Positions 62,930 through 64,000 of a stretch of 64,000 nucleotides of DNA are shown here, one piece after another. How positions within the stretch are numbered: position 1 is the stretch's first letter; the number at the start of each line of letters is the position of its first letter. The notes beneath the pieces are model-generated. The model searched no databases, had not been told where the DNA came from, and saw only the letters and a program-made list of their open reading frames with translations. The translations under genes and the position numbers were made by a program. The stretch spans positions 1 through 64,000 of the forward strand of contig JBPYFJ010000027.1 of the NCBI GenBank assembly GCA_051985675.1. Direction: 5' to 3'. The DNA is from JAFAXD01 sp051985675. Its GTDB lineage: Bacteria; Pseudomonadota; Alphaproteobacteria; Rhizobiales; Xanthobacteraceae.

Positions 62930-62968
62930 GCGGAGGACCGAGCACGAGGTTGCGCCGGTTGCGCGCCG

Positions 62969-64000
62969 TCAGCGCGCCGGCGTCACCAGCGAATAGCGCT
63001 CGTCGGCGGCAAGGCATTGCGCTTCCGGAAAACCCAGCTCCTTGCGCACCATATTGGTGCCCAGCACCAAAGAGACCATTTTGTAGAAGGCGTGGCGGCG
63101 GCTCATCCCTTCGCGGCCCATGCCGCAATCGGTCGAGATCACGAGCCGCTCGGGCGAAATGTATTTCAGCGCCGCGCGGATTTGCGCCGCCACCTGGTCC
63201 GGGGTCTCGACCTGAAGGACGTGGTGATCGATGACGCCGATTGCGATCTTCTTGTCAGTGATGGTCTTGCCGATCGCCTCCAGGTCGATGCCGCCGGAAC
63301 TCGACGACTCGAACGTGATCACGTCGGCATCGACGGTGTTATAGGTCTCCAACGCCGGTTTGTAGCTCTGCACTTGGGCAAACATGCGCTGCTGCGAGGG
63401 GTTGCCCCAGCACGAATGCGCCCATACCTCGGTTTTGGCGCGCAATCCCTTAACAGTGCGGTTGAAGACCTCGACCATCAATTGCGGTGTGATCACCTTG
63501 TCCTGGATCTTGCGCACCGCGATCAAGTGAATCTGCGGCTCTTCGATCTGGATCACCGGGCAGCCGGCGTCGGCAAGCTCGTGATACTCTTCATTGAAGG
63601 CGTCGGCGATGGCGAACATGCGCTCGGGAACGCTCTTGTAATGCCGGTCCTGCAGGGCAAAAGCCACGATCTCCGCTGATACGGCGCCAAACTTGACCGG
63701 CCGCTCGGTGAAGCGTTGCGCTGCTTTCCACATCGCGGTGTATTGCAGATTGCCGCGCCCGATCGGGCCGGTGACGACCGGCATGACGCGCGATTCGAGA
63801 TAGTCGTGCAGAATATGTCCGCGCGGGAACCACACGCCGCCGCGCCCGGCTGGCGTCGGCACCGGATGCGCCACGTCCAACCCGCTCATGTGGTTCGGCG
63901 GGTAGGCGGTCCAGCTCTGGCCGCCCACGTCGTCGTCGAAGCGGCAATCGCCGTCGGTGACGATGTCGAGACCGGCGAGTTCCTGATCGCGCAAATAGCA
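62969..64000 (-). CDS. MetE C-terminal-like cobalamin-independent methyltransferase, 5' end missing
   Basis: The visible 344 codons match the catalytic half of cobalamin-independent methionine synthase. A zinc-site HSC is in WAHSCWGNPSQQR, the acidic pair is in VIQIEEPQIH, and the third zinc ligand C is in LVISTDCGMGREGM. The TIM-barrel ends with LGFPEAQ and a short tail. The frame continues past the right edge (codons C-Y-L before the apparent TTG start), so the N-terminus is outside. This short, single-domain type is called MetE-II or 'core' methyltransferase in other bacteria and may transfer methyl groups to thiols other than homocysteine. It is convergent with cyoD. Confidence 0.88.
   Translation of the reverse strand, partial: CYLRDQELAGLDIVTDGDCRFDDDVGGQSWTAYPPNHMSGLDVAHPVPTPAGRGGVWFPRGHILHDYLESRVMPVVTGPIGRGNLQYTAMWKAAQRFTERPVKFGAVSAEIVAFALQDRHYKSVPERMFAIADAFNEEYHELADAGCPVIQIEEPQIHLIAVRKIQDKVITPQLMVEVFNRTVKGLRAKTEVWAHSCWGNPSQQRMFAQVQSYKPALETYNTVDADVITFESSSSGGIDLEAIGKTITDKKIAIGVIDHHVLQVETPDQVAAQIRAALKYISPERLVISTDCGMGREGMSRRHAFYKMVSLVLGTNMVRKELGFPEAQCLAADERYSLVTPAR

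Overview
The window reads as chromosome of an alphaproteobacterium of the Hyphomicrobiales (Rhizobiales), probably near Bradyrhizobium, Pseudolabrys or Rhodoplanes. The grounds are high GC, the typical gene set (TRAP, Liv-type ABC and Bug/TctC uptake systems, a LivM-LivG fusion), a bradyrhizobial-style intergenic palindrome at 7259-7307, and a 1-kb-scale 'DLNGDG' repeat protein of a kind I know from Bradyrhizobium. No rRNA, tRNA, insertion sequence, phage gene or CRISPR array was recognised.

Layout. 1-4114: TRAP transporter (dctQ cut by the window edge, dctM) facing two tandem dctP binding-protein genes; one dctP has a stop codon just after its Tat signal. 4287-6481: a secreted protein and a di-heme cytochrome c peroxidase fused to a cupredoxin. 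6603-11465: PKHD hydroxylase, Mrp/ApbC ATPase, beta-hydroxyacid dehydrogenase, glutathione S-transferase, DUF1289, retropepsin-like protease, small secreted protein. 11478-17462: Crp/Fnr regulator with an FNR-like box, then a full branched-chain amino-acid-type ABC operon. 17486-19314: TauE/SafE exporter and tRNA-dihydrouridine synthase. 19611-25074: two Tat-exported multicopper oxidases with VOC, MFS and Spy/CpxP-like genes, which looks like a periplasmic copper or metal-handling group. 25351-28754: a frameshifted barrel gene, an M20 peptidase and a frameshifted DUF4440 gene. 29849-34972: RND efflux pair plus TetR regulator. 35055-40114: IclR regulator, Bug binding proteins, Rieske oxygenase and SDR, consistent with aromatic-acid uptake and oxidation. 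40179-43531: HlyU-like, cupin, adenylate cyclase, winged-helix protein. 43976-46975: a 999-residue GH113-like glycosidase with RTX repeats. 47346-48755: LigM-like tetrahydrofolate-dependent O-demethylase. 49036-52268: small protein, amidohydrolase, MmgE/PrpD. 53282-57437: NDP-forming acyl-CoA synthetase/GNAT fusion and a PAS histidine kinase. 57509-62929: orphan PstS and a cyoABCD quinol oxidase. 62969-64000: a MetE-C-like methyltransferase cut by the edge.

The most notable find is a gene that ordinary ORF calling splits: a 72-codon SelW/Rdx-family gene on the minus strand at 47019-47237. An in-frame TGA sits exactly at the redox-active second position of the CxxC/CxxU motif. A GC hairpin with bSECIS-like geometry lies immediately downstream, so it is a likely selenocysteine-containing SelW-like protein.

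Three other genes are interrupted: dctP by TAA, a barrel protein by a frameshift near a run of five G, and DUF4440 by a frameshift probably in a G run. They may be true pseudogenes or base-call errors. Everything here comes from reading the sequence; no database search was run.
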